In this document: positions 25,399 through 34,701 of the stretch, piece after piece | Layout of the letters: each line of letters opens with the position of its first letter | Position numbering within the stretch: the first letter of the stretch is position 1 | Assembly: GCF_029223255.1 (NCBI RefSeq) | Contig: NZ_JARHUC010000001.1 | Coordinates: forward strand, 310,001-374,000 | DNA from: Albimonas marina | GTDB taxonomy: Bacteria > Pseudomonadota > Alphaproteobacteria > Rhodobacterales > Rhodobacteraceae | Length of the DNA stretch: 64,000 nt | Direction of reading: 5' to 3' | Program-made: the position numbers and the translations under genes | Notes under the pieces: generated by a model | Told to the model about the DNA's origin: nothing | The model's input: the letters and a program-made list of their open reading frames with translations, nothing else | The model's database searches: none

Positions 25399-26148
25399 AT
25401 GGGCCTGATCGCGGACGGACTGCTGATCGCGGCCGCGCTGACCGCGGCGATCTACTGCCATGTCCTGGCCGGGCGGATCCGCAGCCTGCGCCGGCTCGAC
25501 GGGGGCGTGGGCCAGGCGGTCGCCGCCATGGCCGCCCAGACCGAGGAGCTGCGCGTGGCCCTGCGCGCCGCCAAGGCCGCGGCCGGCGAATCGACCCGGA
25601 CCCTGGCCGAACGCACCGCGCGCGCCGAGATGGCCGCCGGCCGGCTGGAGCTGCTGCTGGCCGCGATCCACGACAAGGACGGCGGCGCGATCCCCGCCAA
25701 CGTCGCCGTGCGCCGGGAGGCGCGTCAGGCCGCCGCCTTCTCCCCCCGGCCGCGCCCCCAGGTCGTGGGCGGCGCGGCCGCGGCGCGGAACGCGGATCCC
25801 GACGAGGAGGCCGACGCGATCGCCGCGCGGGCCGAGGCCCCCGACGCAGAGGCGCACCTGGCGCCGGCCGAGCTCCCCGACGACGACGATCTCGACCCGG
25901 ACCGCTCCGACGACGCCGGCGAACCCGAGGACGAGCCCCCTGCCTCGCCGCCCACGCGCCGCCTGTTCCGCATCGAGGTCGACCCGGCCGATCCCGACCC
26001 GGACGACGACAGCGAGCCGGCCGAGCGGATCGAGCGCACGGCCCCGTCCGCGCGCCCCGCGCGGGGCAGAGGCCTGGGCGACGCCGCCGACGGCGCCGCC
26101 AGCCTGCGCGCCGCGATCCAGGCCCTGGCGAGGGAGAGCGGCGAATGA
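25399..26148 (+). CDS. membrane-anchored coiled-coil protein of the flagellar cluster (DUF6468-like)
   Basis: The 249-residue protein has an N-terminal membrane helix (GLIADGLLIAAALTAAIYCHVLA), then a helical coiled-coil region (about 30-95, with LRVALRAAKAAA and RAEMAAGRLELLLAAI), and an acidic, Pro-rich, probably disordered C-terminus. Proteins of this layout occur between fliL and the MotE gene in alphaproteobacterial flagellar clusters. The short N-terminal domain agrees with DUF6468. The function is unknown. It is 61 bp after fliL and overlaps the next gene by 4 bp. Confidence 0.75.
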   Translation: MGLIADGLLIAAALTAAIYCHVLAGRIRSLRRLDGGVGQAVAAMAAQTEELRVALRAAKAAAGESTRTLAERTARAEMAAGRLELLLAAIHDKDGGAIPANVAVRREARQAAAFSPRPRPQVVGGAAAARNADPDEEADAIAARAEAPDAEAHLAPAELPDDDDLDPDRSDDAGEPEDEPPASPPTRRLFRIEVDPADPDPDDDSEPAERIERTAPSARPARGRGLGDAADGAASLRAAIQALARESGE

Positions 26149-26864
26149 TCGACCTCGGCCCGATTCTCCGGCGGCTCGTTCCCGGCGCCGGCGGCGCCGC
26201 CGGACCGGCGAAGGGCGCCGCCGCGCTCGCCCGGCCCGCCGCCCGGCCTCCGCGCAGCGCATCCGCGTCTTCCGCGCCAGCCTCCCGCGGGCGCGTCGCC
26301 GGGCGGGCGCCGGGCGCGCTCCTGTTGCTGGCGATCTGCTTCGTCGGCTCCGCCGGTCTGCGCCTCGTCGACCCCGAAGGGGCCCTGGCGAAGGAGGCCG
26401 CGGTCACGCTCGCCGGCGCCGAGACGACGACCCGGGCGGCCGCGGAATGCTCCGACTCCGATCCCTCGGGCCTGCTGGCGGCGTTGAAGCAGCGCGAGGA
26501 CCAGCTCGACGCCCGCGCGGCCGAGATCGCGGATCGCGAGCGCCTGCTCCAGGTCGCCGAGGCCAAGTACAAGGAGCAGCTCGAGGCCCTGCGCACCGCC
26601 GAGGAGCGTCTGGCCGCCACCCTCGCCGTCGCCGACGAGGCCGCCGAGCAGGACATCGAGCGCCTGACCGCCGTCTACGAGAACATGAACCCGAAGAACG
26701 CCGCCCGGATCTTCGAATCGATGGACGTGACCTTCGCCGCCGGGTTCCTGGCGCGGATGCGCAAGGACACCGCCGCGAAGATCATGGGGGGGATGAGCGC
26801 CGAGCGGGCCTACGCCATCTCCGCCGTCATCGCCGGCCGCAACGCCCGCGCCCCGCGCGAGTGA
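26145..26864 (+). CDS. MotE-family flagellar motor chaperone
   Basis: The 239-residue product has a Pro/Ala-rich cytoplasmic leader, one membrane helix (GALLLLAICFVGSAGLRLV), a coiled coil (KQREDQLDARAAEIADRERLL), and a C-terminal domain similar to the MgtE N-terminal fold: IERLTAVYENMNPKNAARIFESMD, then GFLARMRKDTAAKIMGGM. In Sinorhizobium MotE is a periplasmic chaperone for the motor protein MotC. Here it is upstream of motA and a large secreted protein that could be its client. Family assignment is firm; the client is an inference. Confidence 0.85.
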   Translation: MIDLGPILRRLVPGAGGAAGPAKGAAALARPAARPPRSASASSAPASRGRVAGRAPGALLLLAICFVGSAGLRLVDPEGALAKEAAVTLAGAETTTRAAAECSDSDPSGLLAALKQREDQLDARAAEIADRERLLQVAEAKYKEQLEALRTAEERLAATLAVADEAAEQDIERLTAVYENMNPKNAARIFESMDVTFAAGFLARMRKDTAAKIMGGMSAERAYAISAVIAGRNARAPRE

Positions 26865-27228
26865 CCCGTCGCGGCGGCCTCGAGCGGTCGGGGCGCGTCC
26901 GGCGGCTCGTTCCCGCGCGCGGCGCCGCGTATCGCGCGGTGTGGTCGCCGCGGTCCCGTGGAGGCGGCCCTCAATGGTCTGGCCTCAGAGAGATTTCTCG
27001 CTTCGCCGCAGTACGGGGAACGGTTCTCCAGAACGCCGTCGGCGCACGCCCGCCCGCCAGCGCGCCGCGCCTTGTGTTGCCTCGGATTGTCGGTTTTCGC
27101 CTCCGGCGCGTTTGGCCTCTCTCCCCCGGTTTCAGCGCTTTCTTAACCTCGCCGGCGCACCTTCCGCCCCGGGTCGGACGGGTCCCGAGCGGGGCTTTCG
27201 TCCGAAGCGTGAGGAACGGGGAAGCGGA
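26865..27228. promoter_or_regulatory. motA upstream region
   Basis: This 364-bp gap contains no gene I can support. It is locally lower in GC than its surroundings, especially 27080-27150, and has a CTTAACC CtrA half-site near 27141-27148, about 80 bp before motA. A separate promoter for motA is likely, though no confident -35/-10 pair is visible. Confidence 0.4.
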
Positions 27229-28092
27229 ATGTTCGGATTCGTCGGAATTGCAGTCACCTTCGCCATGGTCTTCGGCGGCTACGTAGCCGCTGGCGGCAAG
27301 ATGGGGATCATCCTGCATTCCCTGCCGTTCGAAATGATGATGATCGGCGGCGCGGCCGTGGGCGCCTTCCTGCTGTCGAACGACCTGCACACGGTCAAGC
27401 ACGCGCTGGCCGACGTCGGGAAGGTCTTCAAGGGCGCCAAGTGGAAGCCGCAGGACTACCGCGACCTGCTGTGCCTCTTGTTCGAGCTGATCCGCATCGG
27501 CCGCGCGAATCCCATGGACCTCGAGGGGCATGTCGAGAACCCGCAGGAATCGGCGGTGTTCTCCCGCTACCCCAAGATCCAGTCGGACGCCGGCGCGGTT
27601 GACCTGATCTGCGACACGCTGCGCGCCAGCTCGATGAACTACGACGATCCCCACCAGGTCGAGGAGGTGCTCGAGAAGCAGCTCGAGAACCGCAAGCACA
27701 TCGCCCTGCACTCCTCGCATGCGCTGCAGAACATGGCCGACGGCCTGCCGGCGCTGGGCATCGTCGCGGCGGTGCTGGGCGTGATCAAGACGATGGCGGC
27801 CATCGACCAGCCGCCCTCGGTCCTGGGCGGCATGATCGGCGGCGCGCTGGTCGGCACCTTCCTGGGCGTGTTCCTCGCCTACGGCTTCGTCGGCCCCTTC
27901 GCCGCCCGGGTGAAGGGCGTGATCGAGGAGGACCACACCTTCTACCTCCTGATCCGGGAGGTTCTGGTGGCCGCCCTGCACAACCACTCTCCCGACATCT
28001 GCGTCGAGGTCGGCCGGCAGAACACGCCGCGCAGCCTGCGGCCCAGCTTCTCCGACCTCTCCGAAGCCCTGCGCGAGGCGAAGGCCGCATGA
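27229..28092 (+). CDS. motA: flagellar motor stator protein MotA
   Basis: MotA forms the proton-driven stator ring with MotB. The ATG at 27229 follows GGGGAAGCGGA and gives 287 residues, the usual length. It has four membrane helices: the N-terminal FVGIAVTFAMVFGGYVAAGG, a second around EMMMIGGAAVGAFLLS, and the C-terminal pair with ADGLPALGIVAAVLGVIKTMA and IGGALVGTFLGVFLAYGFVGPFA. The conserved PALGIVAAVLG is diagnostic. No motB is in the window, so the partner must be elsewhere. Its stop overlaps the next gene by 4 bp. Confidence 0.95.
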   Translation: MFGFVGIAVTFAMVFGGYVAAGGKMGIILHSLPFEMMMIGGAAVGAFLLSNDLHTVKHALADVGKVFKGAKWKPQDYRDLLCLLFELIRIGRANPMDLEGHVENPQESAVFSRYPKIQSDAGAVDLICDTLRASSMNYDDPHQVEEVLEKQLENRKHIALHSSHALQNMADGLPALGIVAAVLGVIKTMAAIDQPPSVLGGMIGGALVGTFLGVFLAYGFVGPFAARVKGVIEEDHTFYLLIREVLVAALHNHSPDICVEVGRQNTPRSLRPSFSDLSEALREAKAA

Positions 28093-30755
28093 TGCCAAGC
28101 AAGGACGAGATCGCGGGGACCGACGGCGGGCCGACGGCCCGCCCGATCCACGTCGCGACGCCAGGCCGCCTGCTGATCTGGCTCGTCGCGGCGCTGATCG
28201 CGCTGCCGACGCTCGCGTCCGCTCAGCAGCAGATCCGTCTGCGCGCCGGAGAACATGCCGAGTTCAGCCGCATCGCGCTCGACGTGCCCCAGCTGGCGGA
28301 ATGGTCGGTGGAGCGCAACGGCCGCCTGGTCACGGTCCTCTTCCCCGACCGGGAGCTGCTGTTCGAGACCGAGCAGATCTTCCCCCAGCGCCGCGTCTCC
28401 CGCGTCACCAGCGCCCGGAGCGAGCGGGGCCGGGACGGCACCCGGCTGATCCTGTCGATGTCCTGCGCCTGCGTGGCGGAGGCCTATGAATTTCGTCCCG
28501 GCATGCTGGTCATGGACATCCGCGCCCAACCCGAGGAGACCGAGGCCGCTCAGGTGCAGCAGATCGACGCCGGCGCCCCCGACGGTCAGCCGAACCCGCA
28601 GCAGGGCGAAGACGGCGGTTCCTCCACGCCTGCATCCGGCGGCGGCGGGGGCGGCGCGCACGCCTCGTCGGCGATGGACGCGCTCGCCATCCACCGCCCG
28701 GAACCGCCGCCCGCCACCTCCGGCAGCGTGCTGACGCCTGCGTCGAACGGCCCGACCGGGCAACCGCAGGCCGTGGAGTCCGCGGCGACGCCGCCCGCCG
28801 CCGAATCCCCCACGCCGCAAGAGTCGGCGTCGTCCGAGGCCGTCGCCATCTCCGAAGCGCAGCGCCGGTTGCTCGAACAGCTCGCCCGCGCCGCCGACCA
28901 GGGCCTGGTGCAGTTCCGCGATCCCGGCGGCCCCGACGACCCGCGCGAGGCCCGCGACGACGGCCACGCGTCTGCTGACCCGGCCGCGCCCGATCCGCAT
29001 GCCGCGCGCGATCCCCATGCGCCCGGCGCCGGCGCAGACGCGCCGCACGCGGCCGAGGATCAGGCGCAGACCGCCGCCACGCCTCCCGGGCCCGACCCCG
29101 AGGTGCAGCTCGACGCACGCACGGTCTGGGATCGCGACCGCAAGCCGATCCCGCGTCGCGCCCTGACCTGCCCGGACGACGCCTTGCTGGACCCCGAGCC
29201 GTGGCGCCGCTCCGCCGAATTCTACGACCGCATGGGCGAGCTGCGCATGACCCTGATGAAGGAGTTCGACCGCCCCGATCCCCGCGCGGCGCTGGATCTC
29301 GCCTGGCTCCAGGTCGGCTACGGGTTCGGCGCGGAGGCCCGCCAGACTCTCGCCGAGTTCGTGCCCGAGGTGCGGGAGGCCGCCCTGCTGCGCGATCTCG
29401 CCCACCTCATGGACGACGAGCCGCCCGCGGCCGACGGGCCGCTGGCCCAGGGGGCGGACTGCCCGGGCCGCGCCGGCATGTGGCGGCTCGCCGCCGGCAT
29501 GACGCCCGACGCCGCCGCCCTTCAAGACCCGGCCTGGCGCGAGTCGGTGCTCGACGCCTTCGCGGAGCTGCCGGTCCGCCTGCGCCGTCGCGTCGGCCCG
29601 CCGCTCGTCGAGGAACTGACCTCGCTGGGCGAGCTCGACTTCGCGGACGCCGCGCGGCTGCGTCTCGACCGGGCCCCCGGCGATCACGGCGCCCCCTGGC
29701 GGCTGGCGCTGGGCCGCCTCGCGCTCGCGCGCGGGGAGGTCGAGCGTGGCGAGACGCTGCTGCGCGACGTCTCCCGCACCGAGGGACCGGAGGCGGCGGA
29801 GGCGATGCTGGCGCTGGCCGACAGTCTGCTCGGCCGCCGCGACACCCTCCCCCAGGACCTGGTCGAGGATATCGCGCTCAAGGCCTTCGAACATCAGGGG
29901 ACCGAGCTCGGCCGTCGCCTGCTGGTGGCCGAGATCCTGGGGCGCGCCGGCCGCGACCAGCTGGGCGAGGCGCTGGAGGTGATCGAGACCGAGCTCTTCG
30001 CCGGCGGCGCCCGGGCGGACGATCTCGAGGCGGCGCTGCGCGCGATCCTCGAACGCGCCCGCGCCGCGGACGTGGGCGAATACGCCTATGCCGCGGCGAT
30101 CATGCGCCACCGCGACCTGATCCGCGACCCGGAGGTCTTCGACCCCGCCCGCATCCGCGTGGCGCGGGAGATGACCGGCATCGGGCTCGCCAACGTCGGG
30201 ATCGACCTCCTGGCGCCGGCGCTCCAGCGTGGAGGGGCCGAGGCGCGTCTCGCGGCCGCCGCCGCAGAGGTCGCGCTGGACCTGCCGCTGGATGCGCTCA
30301 AGCGCCTGGACGGGCTGGCGGGCGACGACGCCTCCCGCCTTCGCGCGCGGGCGCTCCTGGCGCTGGGCCGCGACGCGGAGGCCTTCGCCGAGGTCGCCGC
30401 GACGCTCCCGGAAGGTTCGATCGAGCGGGCCCGCTTGGCCTGGCGGGCCGCGATCTGGTCCGACGCCGCGCGCCTTCCGGGAGAGGACCCGCGCCGCCTG
30501 CTCGCCGCTTGGATGGCGGGGGAGCCGCCGGCCGATCCCGGCGACGTCATCGCGCGCGCGCTCGACGGCGCCGCGGGATCCGGTCAGGCCGCCGAGGCGA
30601 CCCCCGACCCCGCGGTCGAGACCGCCGCCCGGGAAGCCCTGTTCCTGAGCCCGCCGGAGGTCGCGGAGCCCCCTTCGCTCGCCGCCGCCCGCCGCCTGAT
30701 CGAGGCCTCCGAGGCCGCCCGCGCCCGCATAGAGGAGGCCCTGAACGGGGTCTGA
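28089..30755 (+). CDS. large secreted helical-repeat protein of the flagellar cluster
   Basis: The 888-residue product is translationally coupled to motA (4-bp overlap). It has an N-terminal signal or anchor (RLLIWLVAALIALPTLASAQ), a beta-rich domain (about residues 46-150) including VPQLAEWSVERNGRLVTVLF and SCACVAEAYEF, a long Pro/Ala/Gln-rich linker (150-345), and an Ala/Leu/Arg-rich helical C-terminal half that reads like TPR or solenoid repeats. I do not recognise a named family. The neighbourhood of MotA and a MotE-type chaperone suggests a periplasmic motor component analogous to rhizobial MotC; this is a hypothesis. Confidence 0.7.
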   Translation: MMPSKDEIAGTDGGPTARPIHVATPGRLLIWLVAALIALPTLASAQQQIRLRAGEHAEFSRIALDVPQLAEWSVERNGRLVTVLFPDRELLFETEQIFPQRRVSRVTSARSERGRDGTRLILSMSCACVAEAYEFRPGMLVMDIRAQPEETEAAQVQQIDAGAPDGQPNPQQGEDGGSSTPASGGGGGGAHASSAMDALAIHRPEPPPATSGSVLTPASNGPTGQPQAVESAATPPAAESPTPQESASSEAVAISEAQRRLLEQLARAADQGLVQFRDPGGPDDPREARDDGHASADPAAPDPHAARDPHAPGAGADAPHAAEDQAQTAATPPGPDPEVQLDARTVWDRDRKPIPRRALTCPDDALLDPEPWRRSAEFYDRMGELRMTLMKEFDRPDPRAALDLAWLQVGYGFGAEARQTLAEFVPEVREAALLRDLAHLMDDEPPAADGPLAQGADCPGRAGMWRLAAGMTPDAAALQDPAWRESVLDAFAELPVRLRRRVGPPLVEELTSLGELDFADAARLRLDRAPGDHGAPWRLALGRLALARGEVERGETLLRDVSRTEGPEAAEAMLALADSLLGRRDTLPQDLVEDIALKAFEHQGTELGRRLLVAEILGRAGRDQLGEALEVIETELFAGGARADDLEAALRAILERARAADVGEYAYAAAIMRHRDLIRDPEVFDPARIRVAREMTGIGLANVGIDLLAPALQRGGAEARLAAAAAEVALDLPLDALKRLDGLAGDDASRLRARALLALGRDAEAFAEVAATLPEGSIERARLAWRAAIWSDAARLPGEDPRRLLAAWMAGEPPADPGDVIARALDGAAGSGQAAEATPDPAVETAAREALFLSPPEVAEPPSLAAARRLIEASEAARARIEEALNGV

Positions 30756-30835
30756 CCCCGCCCCCGACGCCAGCATCCCGCCGCGCGATCCGCGCGCCGC
30801 GCTCCGCCCGAGACGACCCCCGAGGAGAACCCCGG

Positions 30836-31552
30836 ATGGACAACCCGATCTACCTGGCCCTCAGCCGCCAGTCCGGCCTGCTCAAGGAGATGCAGGTCGT
30901 CGCCAACAACATCGCCAACCTCTCCATCACCGGCTATCGGCGCGAGGGGGTGGTCTTCGCCGAGATGATCGAACCTCTTCCCGACGGCGCCCCCTCCCTC
31001 TCGATGACCGAGGCGCGGGTGCGTCGCACCGACTTCGCCCAGGGCGCGATGGAGCGGACGGGCGGCGCGCTCGACGTGGCGATCGAGGGCGACGGCTTCT
31101 TCATGGTGCAGACGCCGCAGGGCCCCACCCTGACCCGCGACGGCGCCTTCGCCCGCGACGCGGCCGGCGCGCTGGTCACCTACGACGGTTATCCGGTGCT
31201 CGACGCGGGCGGCGCCGCGCTGTTCGTGCCCGAGGGCGACGAGGTCGTGATCGCCACGGACGGCACGGTCTCGGTCGACGGGGCGGTTCAGGGCCGCCTC
31301 GCCGTCGTCACCGTGCCCGAGCCCGATCGGCTGATCCGCGAGGGCGGCGTGATGTTCCGCGCCGACCAGCCGCTGGAGCCCGCCGACGGCGTCGTCTTCC
31401 AGGGCTTCGTCGAGACTGGAAACGTCCAGCCCGTCGTCGAACTCGCCCGCATGATCGAGGTGCAGCGCGCCTACGAGCTGGGCCAGGCGATGCTGGAACG
31501 CGAGGACGAGCGTATCCGCGCCGCCGTCCGCCAGCTCGGCGGCCAGTCATGA
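30836..31552 (+). CDS. flgF: flagellar proximal rod protein FlgF
   Basis: FlgF is one of the proximal rod proteins. The ATG at 30836 gives 238 residues. It shows the rod-protein N-terminal motif MDNPIYLALSRQSGLLKEMQVVANNIANLSITGYRR (ANNIAN...T.GY.R), a central DFAQGAMERTGGALDVAIEGDGFFMVQTP and TRDGAFARDAAGALVT. The C-terminal LARMIEVQRAYELGQAMLE is the second rod motif. A GAGGAGAACCCC site precedes the start. It is first in the flgF-flgG-flgA-flgH run. Confidence 0.94.
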   Translation: MDNPIYLALSRQSGLLKEMQVVANNIANLSITGYRREGVVFAEMIEPLPDGAPSLSMTEARVRRTDFAQGAMERTGGALDVAIEGDGFFMVQTPQGPTLTRDGAFARDAAGALVTYDGYPVLDAGGAALFVPEGDEVVIATDGTVSVDGAVQGRLAVVTVPEPDRLIREGGVMFRADQPLEPADGVVFQGFVETGNVQPVVELARMIEVQRAYELGQAMLEREDERIRAAVRQLGGQS

Positions 31553-31736
31553 TCGCCGGGCCCGCCTCCGGCCTCGCCGCGCCGCCGTCCGCGCGCCCCG
31601 CCGCGGGCGCTGTTCCCCATCGCGGCCGTCCGCGTCGAAGGCGACCGACCTGGCGCGGCGCGCCCGCCCGTCCGCCGCCCGCCCCGGCGCCCCGGCCGAA
31701 GCCCCGCCCCATCCCCCAGTCCAGGAGACGCCTGCC

Positions 31737-32522
31737 ATGCGCGCGTTGAAGATCGCCGCCACGGGCATGGAAGCCCAGCAGCTCCGGGTCGAGGTCATCT
31801 CCAACAACCTCGCCAACATGTCGACCACCGCCTACAACCCCCGCCGGGCGGAGTTCGCGGACCTGCACTACCAGCAGGCCCAGCGCGCGGGCACCGTCAA
31901 CGCCTCCGACGGCACGGTGCTGCCGGCGGGCGTGCAGCTGGGCCTGGGCGTGCGCACCGCGGCCGTGTCGATGGACGTCGAGCAGGGCTCGCTGCGTCGG
32001 ACCGAGGGGGAGCTCGACGTCGCGATCGAGGGGGCGGGCTATCTCGAGGTGATCCTGCCCAACGGAACCTCGGCCTACACCCGCGACGGGTCGCTGAAGC
32101 GCAACGGCGACGGGCTGATCGTCACCTCCGACGGCTTCCCCGTTGCGCCCGAGATCACCATTCCCGCCGACGCCCGCTCGGTCTCGATCAACGCCGAGGG
32201 CGAGGTCTACGCCTATTTCGACAACCAGGTCGGGGGCCAGCTGCTGGACCGGCTGAACCTCGTCTCCTTCATCAACCAGAAGGGGCTCGAGGCGATCGGC
32301 GGCAACCTCTACCTGGAGACCGAGGCCTCGGGGCCCGCCCAGGCGGGCGACGCGGGCGTGGACGGCCGCGGCATCTTCCGCGCCGGCTATCTCGAGGACA
32401 GCGCCGTCGACCCGGTGCGCGAGATCACCCGCCTGATCGAGGCGCAGCGCGGCTACGAGCTGAACGCGAAGGTGATCACCGCCGTCGACCAGATGATGGC
32501 CGCCACCGCGCAGGTGCGCTGA
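31737..32522 (+). CDS. flgG: flagellar distal rod protein FlgG
   Basis: FlgG forms the distal rod. The 261-residue length is standard. The N-terminus MRALKIAATGMEAQQLRVEVISNNLANMSTTAY is the FlgG signature. It is followed by GTVLPAGVQLGLGVRTAAVSMDVEQGSLRRTEGELDVAIEGAGYLEV and the C-terminal ITRLIEAQRGYELNAKVITAVDQMM. It is 184 bp after flgF, with no gene in the gap, and 2 bp before flgA. The rod is assembled through the export gate that includes FliP in this window. Confidence 0.96.
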   Translation: MRALKIAATGMEAQQLRVEVISNNLANMSTTAYNPRRAEFADLHYQQAQRAGTVNASDGTVLPAGVQLGLGVRTAAVSMDVEQGSLRRTEGELDVAIEGAGYLEVILPNGTSAYTRDGSLKRNGDGLIVTSDGFPVAPEITIPADARSVSINAEGEVYAYFDNQVGGQLLDRLNLVSFINQKGLEAIGGNLYLETEASGPAQAGDAGVDGRGIFRAGYLEDSAVDPVREITRLIEAQRGYELNAKVITAVDQMMAATAQVR

Positions 32523-32524
32523 CC

Positions 32525-33067
32525 GTGGTCCTGCTGCACCTCCTCTCCGTCCTCGCGCCGGGCGGGCGCTTGCTTCGCCTGCGCGCCGCTCTCTGCGTGG
32601 CGCTTCTCGCCGGTCTGGCCGCGCCCGCCGCGGCGCAGAGCGGGGCGAGCTGGGGGCCGCCCGGCTGGGCGCCTTCCGGCGCCGTCGCGGGCGGCGGCGG
32701 GCCGGCGGTGGTCGCCACGCGGCCCATCCCCAGCCGCACGATCCTGACCGAGGCCGACGTCGCGCTGCGCCCCAGCCCCTTCGGCGACGGCCTCGCGGAC
32801 CCGGCCGAGGCCGTGGGGATGGAGACCCGCGTCGCGCTCTACGCCGGCCGCCCGATCCGGGCCGAGGACATCGGCCCCCCCGCCCTGGTCGAGCGCAACG
32901 CATTGGTTCTGATGCGCTATCAGCGCGGCGCCCTGCTGATCACCGCCGAGGGGCGGGCGATGGACCGCGGCGCCGTCGGCGAGCGCATCCGCGTCGTGAA
33001 CCTCTCGTCCCGCCAGACCGTCGTCGGCCGCATCGCCGAGGACGGAACCGTGGAGGTCGGGCCATGA
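32525..33067 (+). CDS. flgA: P-ring assembly chaperone FlgA
   Basis: FlgA is the periplasmic chaperone for P-ring assembly. The GTG at 32525 gives 180 residues with a signal peptide (RLRAALCVALLAGLAAPAAAQ). A SAF domain follows: ATRPIPSRTILTEADVALRPS, GMETRVALYAGRPIRAEDIGPPALVERNALVLM, and a C-terminal MDRGAVGERIRVVNLSSRQTVVGRIAEDGTVEVG. The last segment is the FlgA signature. It follows flgG by 2 bp and overlaps flgH by 4 bp, so translation is coupled. Confidence 0.94.
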   Translation: MVLLHLLSVLAPGGRLLRLRAALCVALLAGLAAPAAAQSGASWGPPGWAPSGAVAGGGGPAVVATRPIPSRTILTEADVALRPSPFGDGLADPAEAVGMETRVALYAGRPIRAEDIGPPALVERNALVLMRYQRGALLITAEGRAMDRGAVGERIRVVNLSSRQTVVGRIAEDGTVEVGP

Positions 33068-33825
33068 CCCTGTTCCCATCCCGCCTGCCCGCCCTCGTCC
33101 TGGCGCTGGGCGCGCTGCTGCTGCTGACGGCCTGCTCCGACCGGCTGAAGAACGTCGGCAAGGAGCCGGAGTTCACCGCGCCCGGCGCCGCCGTGCGCCC
33201 GCCGCCGCCGGTCACCCCCCAGCGCCGCGCCATCGCGACCCCGCCGGAGCGCACGCCGCCGCCCAACTACGCGGTCGCCTCGCTGTGGCGTTCAGGCCCG
33301 GATTCGCTCTTCGGCGACCGACGCGCGCAATCGGTGGGCGACATCCTGACCGTGGTGATCGAGATCGACGATTCCGCCAACATCTCCAACCAGTCCGAGC
33401 GCAACCGATCCGCGTCCGAGGACGTGTCGGTCAGCGCGCTGGTGGGGCTGCCGTCGCTGGTCGACAACGCCTTCGGGGTGTCGACCGACCCGGCGGCGGG
33501 GATCGGCTCCTCCTCGTCGTCCTCGGGCGACGGCAAGGTCACGCGGAACGAGCAGATCACGCTGCGCATCGCCGTCACCGTGGTCGACCAGCTGCCCAAC
33601 GGCCATCTCGTCGTCGCCGGCAACCAGGAGGTGCGCGTGAACTACGAGCTGCGCGACCTGCAGGTCGCCGGCATCGTGCGCCCCGAGGACATCTCCCGAC
33701 GCAACGAGATCACCTACGACAAGATGGCCGAGGCCCGCATCGCCTACGGCGGCCGCGGCCAGATCTACGACGTGCAGCAGCCCCGCTACGGCCAGCAGGT
33801 GCTGGACGTGGTGATGCCGTTCTGA
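33064..33825 (+). CDS. flgH: flagellar L-ring lipoprotein FlgH
   Basis: FlgH forms the outer-membrane L-ring. The 253-residue protein has a lipoprotein signal with lipobox LTAC (about residue 22). The mature domain shows SLWRSGPDSLFGDRRAQSVGDILTVVI, DSANISNQSERNRSASED, and the C-terminal NELRDLQVAGIVRPEDI-type stretch seen as NYELRDLQVAGIVRPEDIS and ending VLDVVMPF. These are diagnostic, and the length is normal. It is 15 bp upstream of the second FliL-like gene. Confidence 0.96.
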   Translation: MTLFPSRLPALVLALGALLLLTACSDRLKNVGKEPEFTAPGAAVRPPPPVTPQRRAIATPPERTPPPNYAVASLWRSGPDSLFGDRRAQSVGDILTVVIEIDDSANISNQSERNRSASEDVSVSALVGLPSLVDNAFGVSTDPAAGIGSSSSSSGDGKVTRNEQITLRIAVTVVDQLPNGHLVVAGNQEVRVNYELRDLQVAGIVRPEDISRRNEITYDKMAEARIAYGGRGQIYDVQQPRYGQQVLDVVMPF

Positions 33826-33840
33826 GCGCGGAGCCCTCCG

Positions 33841-34398
33841 ATGAAGATGCTGATCCCCCTGATCCTCGCGCTGGTCGGCCTCGGCGGCGGTCTCTTCGCC
33901 GGCCAGATGATGCGCCCCCCGCCGCCGGAGGAGGAGGCCGCCGCCGCGGACCCTGCCGGGACCTCCGCGGAGAGCCATGGCGGGGCGGAGGCCGAGGCGC
34001 ACGGAGGGGGCCATGGCGACGCCGTGGCGAAGGCCCACCCCGACGGGCCCCCGCCCCCCTACGACCCGGATCTGAAACGCGAATACGCCAAGCTCGAACG
34101 CCAGTTCATCGCCCCCATCGTCGAACATGAGGAGGTGACCTCCCTGCTGATCCTCACCCTCTCGGTCGAGGTCGACGCGGGCCAGACCTCCGTCGTCTAC
34201 GAACGCGAGCCCAAGCTGCGCGACCGTTTCCTGCAGGTGCTGTTCCGCCACGCCCAGTCCGGCGCGTTCAACGGCGCCTTCACCGCGGCGCCGGTGATGG
34301 CCGACCTGCGCGGCGCCCTGCTCGAAGCGGCGCAGAGCGTGCTGGGCCCGGTCGCCCATGACGTCCTGGTCACCGACATCATCCGCCAGGATCTTTGA
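33841..34398 (+). CDS. second FliL-like flagellar protein
   Basis: The 185-residue protein has an N-terminal membrane helix (LIPLILALVGLGGGLFAGQMM), a His/Glu/Gly-rich linker, and a C-terminal domain with EREPKLRDRFLQVLFRHAQ, ADLRGALLEAAQSVLG and VAHDVLVTDIIRQDL. That ending is the FliL domain pattern, with residues in the order known for FliL. It is the last gene of the flgFGAH run. With the divergent fliL at 24828 the cluster thus has two FliL paralogues. Whether both act at the stator or one has a rod or basal-body role is unknown. Confidence 0.8.
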   Translation: MKMLIPLILALVGLGGGLFAGQMMRPPPPEEEAAAADPAGTSAESHGGAEAEAHGGGHGDAVAKAHPDGPPPPYDPDLKREYAKLERQFIAPIVEHEEVTSLLILTLSVEVDAGQTSVVYEREPKLRDRFLQVLFRHAQSGAFNGAFTAAPVMADLRGALLEAAQSVLGPVAHDVLVTDIIRQDL

Positions 34399-34701
34399 AC
34401 GCGGTTCCGACGGCGCGGTCCGCGGGACCGGGATCGGCGGGCCGCCGATCGCAGCGCGCCCCGGCGTCGGTCCGACAGGTCCGTCCGTCGGCGGGCAGGC
34501 CTCTGCGCCGTCCCTGCCCGGCCGGGCGCCTTCGCCGCTGTGCGGCGAACGGCGACGAGGGGGTTCGACGCCCCCTCGGCGCCGACCCCCGCGCTCGAGA
34601 GCCCGTGCGGAAAGTCATCGACCGGCCGGCAAGTCCGTGCCACCAATGTCCCCCGAAGCGACAGGCGCCCGAGCGAGGCGCCGAAGCCCCGGGAGGATCC
34701 G
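34399..34701. other. gap after the flagellar cluster with one hairpin
   Basis: This 303-bp gap has no gene I can support. A perfect 8-bp stem CGAGGGGG/CCCCCTCG with a 7-nt loop at 34556-34578 may end the flagellar transcript, though no T-tract follows. Confidence 0.5.
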
